Assembly (NCBI GenBank): GCA_949317995.1
Contig: OX439044.1
Span: 46,952,166-47,016,165 of the forward strand
Length of the DNA stretch: 64,000 nucleotides
Direction of reading: 5' to 3'
Origin: Acholoe squamosa
Taxonomy: Eukaryota; Annelida; Polychaeta; Phyllodocida; Polynoidae
Shown in pieces: positions 1-11,732 of this stretch (positions within the stretch are counted from its first letter, which is position 1; each line of letters opens with the position of its first letter). Under the pieces are notes generated by a model, which searched no databases, was not told the origin of the DNA, and worked only from the letters and a program-made list of their open reading frames with translations. Made by a program: the position numbers and the translations under genes.

Positions 1-1
1 C

Positions 2-1486
2 TTTCAAAACAACACAGCTCGAAGTGCTACAGGTGCCACGCCCATTTCTCACCATCAGGGCCAAGACAGAATGGGTAGTGTCCCTTTTTCACACCAGATG
101 GCAGCAGGCGCGCCATCTCAGAGGCCACCAGCCGCTGGAACAAACCTGAGCTCGGTGTACAGGGGTGTATACTACTCACCTCAAGGGCAAACCCCCAGCC
201 ACCAGCCCATCCCTATGCAAACCCTGCACTCACACACTCCAACAACAATGAGTGCTACAGGCCAACACTCAACCCCATACCCACAGGCACCTGCACACAT
301 CACTGGAAACATTGGTAACATGAGCTTTAATCATGACAAACTCACCTCAGTTCAAATGAGCTCCTTCAACAAACCTGAGCCTTTTGACAAACCATCTCCA
401 TACAGATCTGCCTCCAAATTCATAGCAGAATTTAAATTCTGGATCAGGAATATCCACGCCACTAGGCCAGACCTACATGCATCATGCATGTATACCTTCC
501 TCAAAGGCAGAGCTGCTCAATGGTTCTACGCCAATATATTTGATAAGCCCATCATCTATGATGCTGAAGCCGTTTACACAGCTTTCCTGAAGCGTTTTGG
601 CCAGCTTGACCCTGCAACTATCATTAAAGGGTACAGAACCAGAAAACAGCAACCAAAAGAGTCAGTGGAGGATTACATCTCAGACATGACTCTACTACTG
701 GCCAACAGTAACCTAGATGAGTCCGTTCAGGTAGACTACCTGCTCAATGGCCTCAGACCAGAAATTAAAAATGTGGTTCTGTCTGACACTCCTGAGAAAA
801 TAGCTGATGTTGAACGTTTAGCACTCAAGCAGGAGCTGAACATAGAAGCAAATAGCATCGCCCAGGCCTCCAGCCACTCAGCAGACCTCTGCGCCATGGG
901 CCACAACAACAGCTACAATAATAACAAGAACAACAACACGAAAAATAGCTATCAGAGATCCAGAAAAGACAACTACCAAAATAACAACCAAAAGAAGGAA
1001 GACAGACTCCCCAGTGGTAGCTACAACAAGCAATATGAAGCCAAGTACAGAAGTGGTTTTAACAATCAATCTGACCCCAACAATAGGAGGACCAGATTTA
1101 GAACCCCTTCTGGTGACAGATCTGAGTCTTACAACAGAAACAACCAGCCCTACAACAACAGGGGCACTTCTCCAAGTAACTACAGGAGATCTCAGTCCAG
1201 CGACAGCAACAGGAATGTATTTTTCATCCCTGTGGCCACCACCCCCACTGACAACAATCAGGTATCCTTCAAGAAACTCATGGTCCCCTCTGACTTCACC
1301 ATAACTGATGACATATCTCAGGTCAAAAGGAAGCCCAGAGACAGAACCCCTGGCAGATACCCTAAAAGGGACTCAAATAAATACACCTCTGAGTCAGAAA
1401 GTGAAGCCAACCTCAATAACATGGACAGCAACCCAGAAGAGGATGACCATGAGGAGGATGACCACGGTACAAACGACAATGAATAG
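2..1486 (+). CDS. gag: Gag of Ty3/gypsy element (left end may be outside window)
   Basis: The first ATG in frame is at 71, but the frame is open back to base 2, so the true start may be upstream. From the ATG there are 471 codons. Residues about 110-260 look like a retrotransposon Gag capsid core (the LKGRAAQWF stretch, then a helical region ending near VERLALKQEL). The C-terminal half is low complexity, rich in Asn, Ser, Arg and Tyr, and ends acidic. No CCHC zinc knuckle is visible; the Arg/Asn-rich tail may bind RNA instead. The assignment rests on the capsid-like block and on pol following directly. Confidence 0.8.
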   Translation, partial: FQNNTARSATGATPISHHQGQDRMGSVPFSHQMAAGAPSQRPPAAGTNLSSVYRGVYYSPQGQTPSHQPIPMQTLHSHTPTTMSATGQHSTPYPQAPAHITGNIGNMSFNHDKLTSVQMSSFNKPEPFDKPSPYRSASKFIAEFKFWIRNIHATRPDLHASCMYTFLKGRAAQWFYANIFDKPIIYDAEAVYTAFLKRFGQLDPATIIKGYRTRKQQPKESVEDYISDMTLLLANSNLDESVQVDYLLNGLRPEIKNVVLSDTPEKIADVERLALKQELNIEANSIAQASSHSADLCAMGHNNSYNNNKNNNTKNSYQRSRKDNYQNNNQKKEDRLPSGSYNKQYEAKYRSGFNNQSDPNNRRTRFRTPSGDRSESYNRNNQPYNNRGTSPSNYRRSQSSDSNRNVFFIPVATTPTDNNQVSFKKLMVPSDFTITDDISQVKRKPRDRTPGRYPKRDSNKYTSESESEANLNNMDSNPEEDDHEEDDHGTNDNE

Positions 1487-1534
1487 GTTTCGGGGGAAGG
1501 CTACCTTGCACCTAGCAACCCCGCCCCCACCTCA

Positions 1535-2422
1535 GTGAAAAAGAAACCTGGAACGCCCCCCACAAGCCATCAACCTACTGGTGTTCACAGTGATGCAGAA
1601 CTCAATTCACTACGGCCCCCTACCAGCAAAAACAAAATAAAAGCCCAACCAAAACTGGATTACAGCTCATCTTCAGACAGTGAGGACTGCTGTGAGGACG
1701 ACAGCAGGAGAGTGTCCAGACTGCGACTTAGGATCAAAACAGATAAGTATGGGCAGCAAGGTAAGGTCTCTTACATTAATACTGATTTGACTAAGGGATC
1801 TGTGTTTGTCGACATAAATGACCATCTATACAGAGCATTGATAGACTCAGGTGCCTCCCTATCTTTTATCAGCCAGAAAATGGCAGATAGAGTGTCAAAC
1901 AGCCCCAACTTCCTCCATGGTAAAAGATCCAGACTCGTTGTACTCCTAGCAGACAAATCCTCAGTACAGGTAAACAACTCAATAACACTAAAATTCTTGA
2001 TTCAGGGAGCAGAATTCTCTTGTAAATTCCATATCGTCCCCAAACTAAACCACCCACTCATCCTTGGCGTAAATTTTATGACCAAATACAAGGCCAGGCT
2101 CAGTTTTGGACCAAAACCCCTCATAGGGTACCCAATCAGACCTACTGAAGATTCAATCATCCCACCGAATTCTGAAGCAACTCTAAATGCCTTTGTAGCT
2201 GGGCCACAGGAAATTATTAACTCAACAGGCATCACTGAAAACATTGGTCTCAGATTACCAATACTGATCAAACATGCCTTGGTTAAACCCAAGACAGAAT
2301 CAAAATTAATACCGGTAACTATGGCAAATCCAAATGATTTTCCCGTACCATTGAAAAGACATACCACCCTAGGTACCTTTAAGCTTTTCAACATTAAAAG
2401 CTGTGCCCATAGGTTCCCTTGA
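1535..2422 (+). CDS. pol: Retropepsin-like aspartic protease region
   Basis: This 295-codon frame follows gag by about 50 bases in the same frame class, and overlaps the RT frame by about 20 bases. The active-site motif L-I-D-S-G-A-S lies at residues about 102-108 (Asp104), with the flap and second strand further on, ending in a hydrophobic I-L-G-V motif as in retropepsins. The Ser/Asp-rich N-terminus is probably linker. The opening codon is not ATG, so translation is probably continuous with gag by recoding. The -1 type offset to the next frame at 2403-2422 could be a programmed frameshift or a mutation. Confidence 0.75.
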   Translation: MKKKPGTPPTSHQPTGVHSDAELNSLRPPTSKNKIKAQPKLDYSSSSDSEDCCEDDSRRVSRLRLRIKTDKYGQQGKVSYINTDLTKGSVFVDINDHLYRALIDSGASLSFISQKMADRVSNSPNFLHGKRSRLVVLLADKSSVQVNNSITLKFLIQGAEFSCKFHIVPKLNHPLILGVNFMTKYKARLSFGPKPLIGYPIRPTEDSIIPPNSEATLNAFVAGPQEIINSTGITENIGLRLPILIKHALVKPKTESKLIPVTMANPNDFPVPLKRHTTLGTFKLFNIKSCAHRFP

Positions 2423-4724
2423 CAACCAGCAGCCTTCAAAAAAGGACAGCAGACCTGCCAAAGATCTTTTCCCAATTAATTGTGGGGATGATCCATTGCA
2501 ACAGCTCCCTAAAAGCAACGAGCCTCTAAAGTATAAAATCTGTGAGCAGCTCAATGACAAACAGAAGGAGCAAATCCGCAATATTGTTGAAGAAAACAGG
2601 CAGGCCTTTGTACTTAATGACAGTGCTATTGGTCTAAATGTAGAGAATGAGATCAAACTTGAACTGATCCCAGACTTCAAACCCTGTAACAGACCGTCAT
2701 ACAGAATGTCCCCACACAAGGAAATTTTTCAAAGAGAGCTCCTGGAGAAACACCTGAAACAGGGAGTAATTGAAGAATGTACAAAACCTTGTGAGTGGAA
2801 CTCCCCAGCCTTCTTGGTACCAAAACCCCAAGGCGACAGATCTGTAGCATCAGGGTGGAGAATTGTAGTGGACTACAGATGGGTTAATCAAAACCTCAAG
2901 TCTTTTTCATATTCCTTCCCCAGGGCAGACGATCTCATGCAGCAAATTGGTAGAACAGGCGCCAAGTTTTTCTCTAAATTAGATGTCTACAGCGCCTACC
3001 ACCAGATCCCCCTAGCGGAAGAATCCAGACCAATCACCACCTTCTCTGCAAATGGAACCAGATACATGGCAAAAGTATTACCTATGGGACTCAAAACATC
3101 AGGCTTATCCTTCATGAATGTTATGGAACAGCTACTCATGAAATGTAAATACAGAAATGCTGTAGCCTATGTCGATGATGTAGCCATATACAGTCCCACC
3201 TGGGAGAGACATCTACAAGATCTAGATGAGGTACTCAAACTTTTCATAAAGGAAAATATCAAACTGAAATCTGAAAAATGTGAATTTGGCACAACCAAGA
3301 TGGATTTCTTGGGTTTTTCTGTAGACCAACATGGTGTGTCACCTTCCCCAGACAAAATCTGGCCAGTCAAAACCTTCCCACCACCTAAAAACATCCATGA
3401 CCTTAGATGTTTTAATGGTATGGCACAATTCTACAAAAGATTCATTAAGGGTTTTGCCCACATAATGAAGCCCCTCTATGATGCCACCAAGAGTGCTTTT
3501 GTATGGACCGCAGACTGTCAAAGAGCCTTTGAGAAAATCAAGGCCTCAATCTGCACTGAAGCCATCCTCAAGTTCCCTGATTACAGGAAGCCTTTTGTGA
3601 TTTTCACTGACTCAAGTAATTACAGCCTAGGAGCTGTGATCACTCAGATTGATGAACATGGTTTCTACAGGCCAATAGAATTTGCAGGAAGAGGTTTGAC
3701 CCCTCAAGAAACCAGATATGGTATAACAGACAAGGAACTCTTAGGTATTGTCTATGCAGTAAAGAAATTCCACCACTATGTGGATGGAACCCACTTCAAA
3801 GTGTACTCAGACCACACAGCCCTAGTCTCTCTTTTTAATAAAAAAGAGAATATCACAAATGGAAGATTGGCTAGATGGGTGGATACAGTCATGTCATACG
3901 ACTTTGAAGTAAAATACCTGCAGGGCAGAGCCAATATTGTGGCTGATTTTCTCTCCAGGAGAAAATACCCACCAAGCTCTGATGATCCAGTACCAATAAG
4001 ATCAAAGGGACAGATCATCCTCCCCCCTAAGAAAGTGACTTTCTCTGATATCACCATGACCAAGGTTTTCAAATCAAACGCGCCAGTACCAAATAATCCT
4101 GTTTTAATGGGACCTCCCAGATCAATATTAAAGGGAGGAAGGATTTGGGGAAGTACAGGAAAATTACCAAGAGGAGTGGTTGCAAAGAAAAATAGCTCTG
4201 AAAGAATATATTCTGAAACACCCAAGGGATATTCAGAGCTGTGCGTCTTGACCAGGGCCCAGTCCCGGAACACACAAGACATACCCCCGACCATCGACCA
4301 ATCAGAACCCAGCACCAAGCACACCAAGCCGACCCGACCTAAGGAGGTCAAAACCACCACAACTAGGTCAAGGGGTCGACCCAGTGCGTCCAGGTCACCC
4401 AGGGTTTCAGTGAAGGCCGCCAATGCTAGAAGGGTCAAGTTATCTCAGAAGGTATTACCTATAGCTGAGAGCGCCATCACCAAAATTTGCAAACATCACT
4501 CCCTCACCCCATTAAGAGAAGCATTAATTGAGGCCCAACAAAAAGACCTTTTTGCCTCATCCATGCTAAATTACATTGAAAAAGGTCAATTGCCACATGA
4601 CTCTGGTTTAATAAATCAGATTTTAAGAAACCATGATCAGTTCATCATTCTTGACGAGGTACTTTTCAGGATCACAGATACTGTAATGGGCCACTCATTG
4701 AATCCACCCACTGCTCACCTCTAG
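2403..4724 (+). CDS. pol: Reverse transcriptase-RNase H of Ty3/gypsy Pol
   Basis: A 773-codon frame. RT spans residues about 90-270, with F-S-K-L-D-V-Y-S-A-Y-H-Q (motif A) and Y-V-D-D at 256-259. RNase H follows with F-T-D-S-S at about 401-405, D-K-E-L-L, and Y-S-D-H-T-A-L near 465. The fusion order RT then RNase H, with the VDD box, is classic Ty3/gypsy. Residues about 540-700 form a basic Ser/Thr/Arg/Pro-rich linker containing an AT-hook-like R-G-R-P. The frame ends just inside the integrase zinc-binding region, where the next frame takes over at about 4720, so a frameshift breaks Pol here. Confidence 0.9.
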   Translation: MPIGSLDNQQPSKKDSRPAKDLFPINCGDDPLQQLPKSNEPLKYKICEQLNDKQKEQIRNIVEENRQAFVLNDSAIGLNVENEIKLELIPDFKPCNRPSYRMSPHKEIFQRELLEKHLKQGVIEECTKPCEWNSPAFLVPKPQGDRSVASGWRIVVDYRWVNQNLKSFSYSFPRADDLMQQIGRTGAKFFSKLDVYSAYHQIPLAEESRPITTFSANGTRYMAKVLPMGLKTSGLSFMNVMEQLLMKCKYRNAVAYVDDVAIYSPTWERHLQDLDEVLKLFIKENIKLKSEKCEFGTTKMDFLGFSVDQHGVSPSPDKIWPVKTFPPPKNIHDLRCFNGMAQFYKRFIKGFAHIMKPLYDATKSAFVWTADCQRAFEKIKASICTEAILKFPDYRKPFVIFTDSSNYSLGAVITQIDEHGFYRPIEFAGRGLTPQETRYGITDKELLGIVYAVKKFHHYVDGTHFKVYSDHTALVSLFNKKENITNGRLARWVDTVMSYDFEVKYLQGRANIVADFLSRRKYPPSSDDPVPIRSKGQIILPPKKVTFSDITMTKVFKSNAPVPNNPVLMGPPRSILKGGRIWGSTGKLPRGVVAKKNSSERIYSETPKGYSELCVLTRAQSRNTQDIPPTIDQSEPSTKHTKPTRPKEVKTTTTRSRGRPSASRSPRVSVKAANARRVKLSQKVLPIAESAITKICKHHSLTPLREALIEAQQKDLFASSMLNYIEKGQLPHDSGLINQILRNHDQFIILDEVLFRITDTVMGHSLNPPTAHL

Positions 4725-5239
4725 GTGGCCACCTGGGTTCAGTGAAAACCTATGCAGCCATAAGGTCACGTTACTACTGGCGCTCAATGTTCAAACAGGT
4801 GTTTGATTTTTGTGGCACATGTCATGCATGCCTCACCACCAAAAAGAAGCCCAAAAATCTCAAAACACCTATGACCCTTCGTGAACCGGTACTGACTGCC
4901 TATTCCCATTTAACTATGGACACTATAGGCCCATTCTCCAAGGCTGTAGATGGCTCACACTACATACATGTAGTGACAGACCATGCCACCAGGCATGTCA
5001 CTGCTTGGTCAACCGAGGAAAACACAAGCGCCATTGTGGCACTTGGATTCTTCCAAAGAGTCATTTGCATCCATGGTACACCATCAGTACTTAACACCGA
5101 CAACGCCAAACAATTCATCTCAAAATTCTTTGCACTTTTCTGCAAGAAATTTGGCATTAAACATGTCACAGGGTCAGCACATTGGGCAGATCACAAGCTC
5201 TATGTGAGCGCAAACACCAGACTATTGAATCCTCCCTGA
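4712..5239 (+). pseudogene. pol: Integrase, N-terminal and catalytic core part (frameshifted)
   Basis: From about 4724 the frame reads G-G-H-L-G then C-G-T-C-H-A-C, the second half of the HHCC zinc site. The catalytic core has a first Asp in T-M-D-T-I-G-P-F and a second in N-T-D-N-A-K-Q-F. The frame fails near 5190, where the catalytic Glu region appears in another frame. Both the join to RT and the join to the C-terminal part are therefore broken in this copy. Confidence 0.8.
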
Positions 5240-5928
5240 GAGCTTTTGTGTCAAAATCACAAAAACACTGGTCTACCTTCTTACAGGCTGTAATTTTCAG
5301 CGCTCTAGGCTACTCACCAAACCTTTTGGTATTTGGCAAACAATCTCACTTGCCAACAGAAGCAGCCCTAGCACTAGGCACATCACTAAGTGATGTCAAA
5401 CAAAGGGAAGGTATGGCCCTACATTTGCTCAACCTCAGGGATGATATTCAATTGAAGGCAGCAGAAAACATGATCAAAGTTCACAAAAAGATGAAGGCGA
5501 AACATGATGCCTCAGCAGAACTTAGTACATATACCACAGGTCAGCTTGTGTATTTACACATTCCCAACCTGTTGGCAAAACATACAAGCAAAAAGCTGCA
5601 GCCTACCTACTCTGGCCCATATATCATCGTGAAAATGACCTCATCAGTAACTGCAATTGTCAAAAGATTGCAGGATGGCAAAGTTTTCAAAAAAGCAGTA
5701 CATGTGTCCAGATTGAGAACACCAACATCCAGAGCCAGCGCCAAAGCCATAGTCAAAAGACTACAGACTGGCCCGGCTTTATCTCTCTACGACCCAGATT
5801 TGAACTTAACACCTTCTACCAATACCCCCACTCCCCCACCAAAAAGAAAGAGAGGGAGACCAGCCAAAAAGGGTATTGTCAGCTTCTCACCACCTAAAAA
5901 GGCTAAAAAGCGCCATCAGCAAAAATAA
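5182..5928 (+). pseudogene. pol: Integrase C-terminal part with AT-hook-like tail
   Basis: This frame begins with C-E-R-K-H-Q-T-I-E, the catalytic Glu region of the integrase core, then carries the conserved C-terminal block that binds DNA (G-Q-L-V-Y ... Y-S-G-P-Y-I-I-V). The last 30 residues are very basic and contain K-R-K-R-G-R-P-A-K-K, an AT-hook core. No chromodomain is seen. It is the third segment of one integrase split by frameshifts. Confidence 0.8.
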
Positions 5929-7224
5929 ATACGCAAACTACACACTCTCACACACCAAAAAGCACAGCCCCCCCCCCAGCACCACAACCAAATACACGGC
6001 AAGTCAAACATACCTCCATCCTATGCACCAGTGATCTGGATAACCACCACGTGCCTACACCTTGATCCCTGATCAAGTGCAGAAATCCGCATCCAACACC
6101 GCCCCCCCCCTTAATTTGCCAAACATATTACCCTCAGAGCATATACATACCAACCACATTGCACCCAGCGCCCCACACGCCACCTGTCCAACACTAAATA
6201 CTGACCACCCCCCCAGAAACCTCCCAATACTCAACCCCCATTCCAGATTTTCTTTCTTTACTTTTCTGTTTTCTATTTATCAATTTTTCCTTCTCAAAAA
6301 CACCAATACACCTTTTTCCTTTTATTGTACGTTGTATGAAAGTTACACAACACTCACATGAGTCTTGTAGATTTAGTTTTTCCGCGCCCATGGACGTTCT
6401 CAGCACCCCCACATTTAATGGTTCGATACGCCACATATACTACCCAAGGCAGCAGTGCATTCTAGGGTATATGTATAAAATTTTTATTTTATATATTCTT
6501 GCACCGGCTTGATGGCTTGTCAGGACTCCTGTTAAATTCGGTATTCTTGCCACCGACACGCCTACTGTAGGAGTCCCTGTCTCCCATGCTCCAGCCATGT
6601 TTGCACCTCTGTTTTTCTCAGATCCAGTAATGCAGGTGGAATACCATTTTGATTGGCTGTAATCAACCACAGCCCCATTTTCACGCCAAGCTTCCACAAA
6701 GCAGGCAACCCACCTGGTCAGAATTCAATCATAACCTTGACCTGCATCTACCAACCTTCTTGACCTAAAAATTCCAATTTTTAATCAATACATACCAGGC
6801 CTCAGCGCTGAGGCCACCAGAAATTTGCATACGGGGCAGGCCTGCCCCCACTGCATATATCCAATAAGATAAGGCCTAGCCTTTTAAGGGCAAGACATAC
6901 CTACATGGGAGATCTGCAACTGAGGGTTAGCTTCCCTCACGACCAGGTTTATAAGCCTTGACCCACCCCAATCTTATCCATTCTCAATAATACACCATAT
7001 CCAACCACTTCCTGTTTTTCTGAGAGCAAGTGCCTGATTGAAGTTAACCATGGCGAACAGGGCATGCAGCCAGCCCAGGTAGGCCTGTCTTAAGTGTCCA
7101 CTTTAGTACATAGACCATCAGTCGTTCTTGTATTTGGTAATGACATATTTATTGTCATACTGCCCAGACTCCTCAATTCACCAATGGTAGTGTGAGCTCA
7201 GAGTATCAAGAAAAAGTTGAATGA
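5929..7224 (+). other. Non-coding stretch between pol and envelope-like region
   Basis: No convincing gene is seen. It is C-rich at first, with several runs of 8-9 C, then AT-rich around 6240-6500. A leader or splice region for a subgenomic transcript would be expected here, but I cannot place a splice site with confidence. Confidence 0.5.
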
Positions 7225-8545
7225 TCTTCACTCTTCACTGCCCAATATTTGTGCCTGCTGAATCCTCCATCTCGTGTGAACCTAACATCTCAAATACACT
7301 CAACCAAAACCTATTACACAGGTAGACTTACCCTGCAAAATTTTATTCTTTCCAACCACAGATTGGATACCATTGATTGCTGGACCATACATGACCTATT
7401 GGGTCCTGTGGGATTATTGGACGCTGATAGAGAAATCCTTGAATTAAGATCTCTCATCTGCCGGTATAGGAACTTGGTCCTGGGAATATCCCCCTGTGAC
7501 GTGGCTTTCTATTTGACAAACCCTGCTGTATTAAAGCAGATGGATTTAACCAACGATCGCGTTCAAGCTGTCATAAAAACAGTACTTACTATGGTGTGCT
7601 CTGACACACCCACTAAACCTATCTGGGCGAGGTTTGACCAGCATGTGGCTAGTTACTTAGCCCTATTGAGCGCAAGGATGCTCCTGGCTTCAGAGAAGCC
7701 GCTAGCTAATCTGCCTAGACACTATACAAGTGTCGGCAGAAGTCTAGCAATCAACAATTCGATAGATCTGGTTCTCCAACAGGCCATCTTTGAATGGTAT
7801 CACTGGTCAGGCAGGTCCAGATATTTCCGGCTCCAAGTACCCGGCTTAGACTCACGCAGGGGTAAGCTACCTACCTTCACATATTATATTTTTATAATTA
7901 TTCTTAACACCTTACTAACCAATATTACACAAAGACACCACCCTACCCCACACCCCTGTTTCCCCCAAACCTGTTATCTCACCAATACCCCACACATAAC
8001 CACCCACACACAAACAAACACCCAATGCAAGACCCCCCCCCCACATACACACACAAACCGCTACTCCCTCATGTCATTTCAAAACCATTTTTCTAAGACC
8101 CTACATATTTTTTAAATTTTTTTTTAGGGCTGCAGTCCTGATGACTACCCTAGCAGCAATCCTATCCACAACCGTCGGATTGGTACACCAGGAATTTAAC
8201 CAAAGGACCATCTTCAGACCAAACTTTGGAGTGATTTTCACAAAAATGGACCAACCCCTCCTCTCCAACTATATGGATTACCCACTAGTATTAAGCCTAA
8301 ACCTGACCCTAGACCAGCCCCTCAGAAAACCAGACAATATCTCACCACTAGTGAAGCCCACCGCACCTCCATACATAACCCAAACAGCCACAAATTTGGA
8401 TCACATGTTAGATAACCTTTTCTACAAATCACAGACCCTACTGAATGATCTAATCAAAATTGTAAGCCCGCCCAGCATGAGATATCCAAGAAACGCCCCA
8501 GGCCAGCCCATAGGAGATCCTGGTAGGCTTGGGAACACAGCCTGA
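7225..8545 (+). CDS. Envelope-like region, N-terminal part, with predicted intron 7862-8135
   Basis: A frame open from about 7225 (no clear ATG) reaches a strong donor (G|GTAAGC at 7862). A T-rich tract and an AG at 8134-8135 allow a GT-AG intron whose removal keeps the frame into the 8141-8545 segment; the earlier AG at 8126-8127 would give a stop almost at once. Position upstream of an F1-like segment suggests the surface or F2-like part of a retroelement envelope. Sequence identity is not recognised directly. The frame is lost near 8530 (breaks are described, not repaired). Confidence 0.5.
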
Positions 8546-9722
8546 AATTGATATCCTAAATTCAGAAATGTCAGAATTGGATAAAAGATTCGCTACCAAA
8601 ATGCATGTAGTTGAACTAGCCACACACTTCCTATTAAATATGTCAGAATATAATTATCACACACTCACCGCCTTCTCAGAATTCCAAAATGACACAGATG
8701 ATGCCTTATCACTGTTAGCAAATAGATTTCAAAATTTAAACTCAAATCTTTCTGACATTTTTCTAAATCTGGAATCACAAACCAAACAAGATACCTTCTA
8801 CTCCATGCTATTTTCGGCCGCAAATTCACAAATAGAATCACTCATTGATCTCCATGATAATTTAAGTAACCTACTATCTGCTCTAAATTCACTCATGGAG
8901 GGCGAGCTACCCCTTACCCTTATTCCACACGACACATTAGAAATAGGACTGAATAACCTTTCAGACCTCAGTAGCAACCACCCAGAAATAAATATTCTGA
9001 AATTACCGGTAGACTTCTACTACAAAAGGAAAGTTAGAGCACAGTGGAATGATAATACCACATTATTTATAACCATACCGGTACCCATAGGCCTAGGGGA
9101 AAATACCTATTCCATATATAGAACAGAAACCTTCCCCATCCCCTTCGATACCTCCGACCCCCATTCACTAGGATACACCCTTTTACAAAAACTACCCCCA
9201 TTTATAGCATTACCACCAACCCACTCACACTACATTGAGCTACAACAAGCCGACATGGACCTATGTACACATGATACCTTTATCAGTTGTGACCTGCCCC
9301 TACCCTTGTTATCACCCCTACACCCCACATGCTCCCTGTCACTACTGTTAGATACACCAGATGCAGTACACCACACATGCAGCTTTGCTGCACACATGTC
9401 CGCCCCCATTCCACGCTTAGTTAAGTCTATATCACACTCAGACTACCTATTAATTACCAATGAATCACCCTCACTTATGCTATGTCCCAATGAAGGCCAA
9501 ATTGAGCTTAAAAACGCAGCCTCTTCAGTAATATCAGTGCCATGTATGTGCTCAATTAGAAATGCTGGAATGATAATGATAAATTCAAACCTTTCCTGCA
9601 TACATAACACTACACTACAGCCCCTTGTTAGGATACCCATCAACCTCCCTCTATGGCGCCATTTTGGCAACCCACCAGCCAATGTTTCAGGCGTCACCAT
9701 GACAACCATCCCCGGACCCTAG
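8511..9722 (+). pseudogene. Envelope fusion-subunit-like segment (Baculo_F/errantivirus type)
   Basis: The open frame starts just after a stop at 8511-8513; no ATG is evident. It has a hydrophobic Gly-rich start, a heptad-like helical region (residues about 10-130) rich in Asn, Leu and Glu, then a Cys-bearing domain ending near 9720. This layout resembles the fusion subunit of Baculo_F-type envelope proteins found in insect errantiviruses and related gypsy elements. A frameshift separates it from the upstream segment and another from the downstream one near 9715, so no intact envelope is encoded. Confidence 0.5.
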
Positions 9723-10778
9723 ATCTACCAAATTTTGAATATTTAAAACACCTCCACAACCAAAGATTATTGCCTATTTTTAAAGAAGTAATCGCCCTCA
9801 GGAAAGCCGCCCTGGGTTTGACCAAGTCAAGACCCTTCTTGTCAGTGAACACATTAATGCATCTTGGCTACCATCTGGAGTATTCCCCCTGGTTGCATCT
9901 TCTTTCCCCGCTACTGGCCATCTTGTGTTGTGCAATCACGTGCCACGGTCAACTGCGCGTGACGAGACTGGCGCAGCTAGTCACCATGCACATTGCGCTG
10001 AAGACACCAACCATGGCGGACGCGACAAAGTTCGACACCTTAAGAAAGCTAGTGCTGAACATCAGCAGCTTGTGGCCGCCTCAGGCAACAACTTCGCCAC
10101 ATGCAGAGAGCAGCATGGAGGAATACCAATCTCCATACCAGGCCAGCAGGTATGATACCATGTGGGCCTGGATCCTGGTTTTCCTGGCTTTGTACCTGGC
10201 CCGCGCCTTGGCCAGGAGATGCTGGCGACACTGGCCCTACCTGGCCAAGGTGGATGATATCACCGAGATGCCAAAATTCGTCCTCCAAATCCACTCAGAG
10301 GGTAGGACCTACGACTTCGTCGTCGGCAGAATGATTTTCGGCAGAAACCTGTGGCCTTTTTCCATTATGGCACCCAAGGTGGCTAAGCCCCGACTGACCA
10401 GCCCTTTCGGCCGCCATCTGGAAGTGGAGTGGAAGGGGGAAGTGACCTTTATAATCGCCGGGAAGATCAAGCAGGTCAAATTGGAGCGCTACCCGAGATG
10501 CCCTCTGTTCTGGAGGCTACGACTCTACAAGGCTCTAACATCCAGCCCCCATGTCTTGACCCTGGTGATTAAGGAAAAGGGACAGCCGGATTTCCAGCTC
10601 TCACCATCAGACACTGTCCCAATGCCCCAGCTATCACCACCCACAAGATATAGATCCTCCTTATGCCCCAAAATGGAAGTCCCCTCTACCTCTAGGAGTT
10701 TAGTGGAACTCACTAAGTTCACTAACCTGGAGCTACAAACGGGGTCAGATAAATATCCCAAAAAGTCATCCCCCAGCG
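9653..10778 (+). CDS. Envelope-like C-terminal segment with membrane spans, ending at a splice donor
   Basis: The early part (from about 9720) continues the expected envelope alignment after a frameshift. A hydrophobic stretch lies near residues 80-100 and a clearer transmembrane helix near 170-190, followed by Arg-rich residues that would face the cytoplasm. About 150 further residues are not recognised. The frame runs into a consensus donor (G|GTAAGT at 10779), so the coding part probably ends there rather than at the stop at 10798. Confidence 0.45.
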
Positions 10779-11732
10779 GTAAGTTTATTTATTTTTAATC
10801 TAGAAACCCACAACAAGCCACATGTGGGGATCATCAATTGGAAATCAGGCGGCAATTAAGCCACCTTGCACCCTGTTAAAATCATGTAAACAGACCCCAA
10901 CCCCTCTCCATGAACGACCCACCGGATAGCCCCACCCCAGAGGAGATCACCTTTTATGTGGGGATAAGCCCATAAACAACTCAGCCCAGCTACTCCGAGC
11001 CCAATGCTTCACACCATCTTCCCACGGCCCCCAACCCCACTCAAAAACCCAAACCCCATTACCCCCCCCCAAATCAAAATTCGTATAGGTCACCATTTCA
11101 GTAGAGCACATGTGCACTGGCTAAATCAAAACAAACCGTTATCAGTATACCCATAACCATAACAACGGGGGAACCACCCACTCTATGTATAGAACAGGTG
11201 TCCCCGCGCGTTGATAGTGGACGCCCGGCGAATTCAGCCACGGCACTGTTCCCCGATCCAGGAGATCATAGCAGAAAGAAAGCTCGGGCCCAGGCGGCGG
11301 CAAAGCAAATCAAGCTCACTATATCGACTCCCCTGAACCCCAGCATCCCAACTGCCTATATGTGTTTGATTTCAAACTGGCTGAGAGGGCCTATTACATA
11401 ATCTATGGTAGGTAAAATTTCGACTCACCATTCCAACATGGCCGAGTTTCAGTTCATGACGGAGACCACTGTCCCACCCCAGCGACTACCGGCCACCCCC
11501 ACAATCATATAACTTAGGACCGTCCCGAGGTTATACCCAAATGTCAGTAGCGTTTGGAAACCCCAAATCATTACAATACCAATGCTACTGTATTTTGTTT
11601 CATGGTCGACACACAGACAAATTAACCTTTTGGTCAAATTTCGGTATTTTTGTGGACCGCCTTGTGAACCATACAATGTTTTCAACCTGTTTCTAACGTC
11701 AGACACCCCTCTGTTTTTGTCTCTATCTGCAG
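10779..11732 (+). other. Predicted second intron of the retroelement
   Basis: The donor GTAAGT at 10779 and an acceptor with a long pyrimidine tract ending CTGCAG at 11732 define a 954-bp intron. Joining phase 1 to the downstream frame stays open until 11905. The interior contains no gene I can support. cDNA would be needed to confirm splicing. Confidence 0.5.

Noticed and set aside
3776-4438. 220-codon minus-strand ORF over the RT/RNase H gene.
   Set aside because: Shadow of the 2403-4724 frame, with no recognisable domain.
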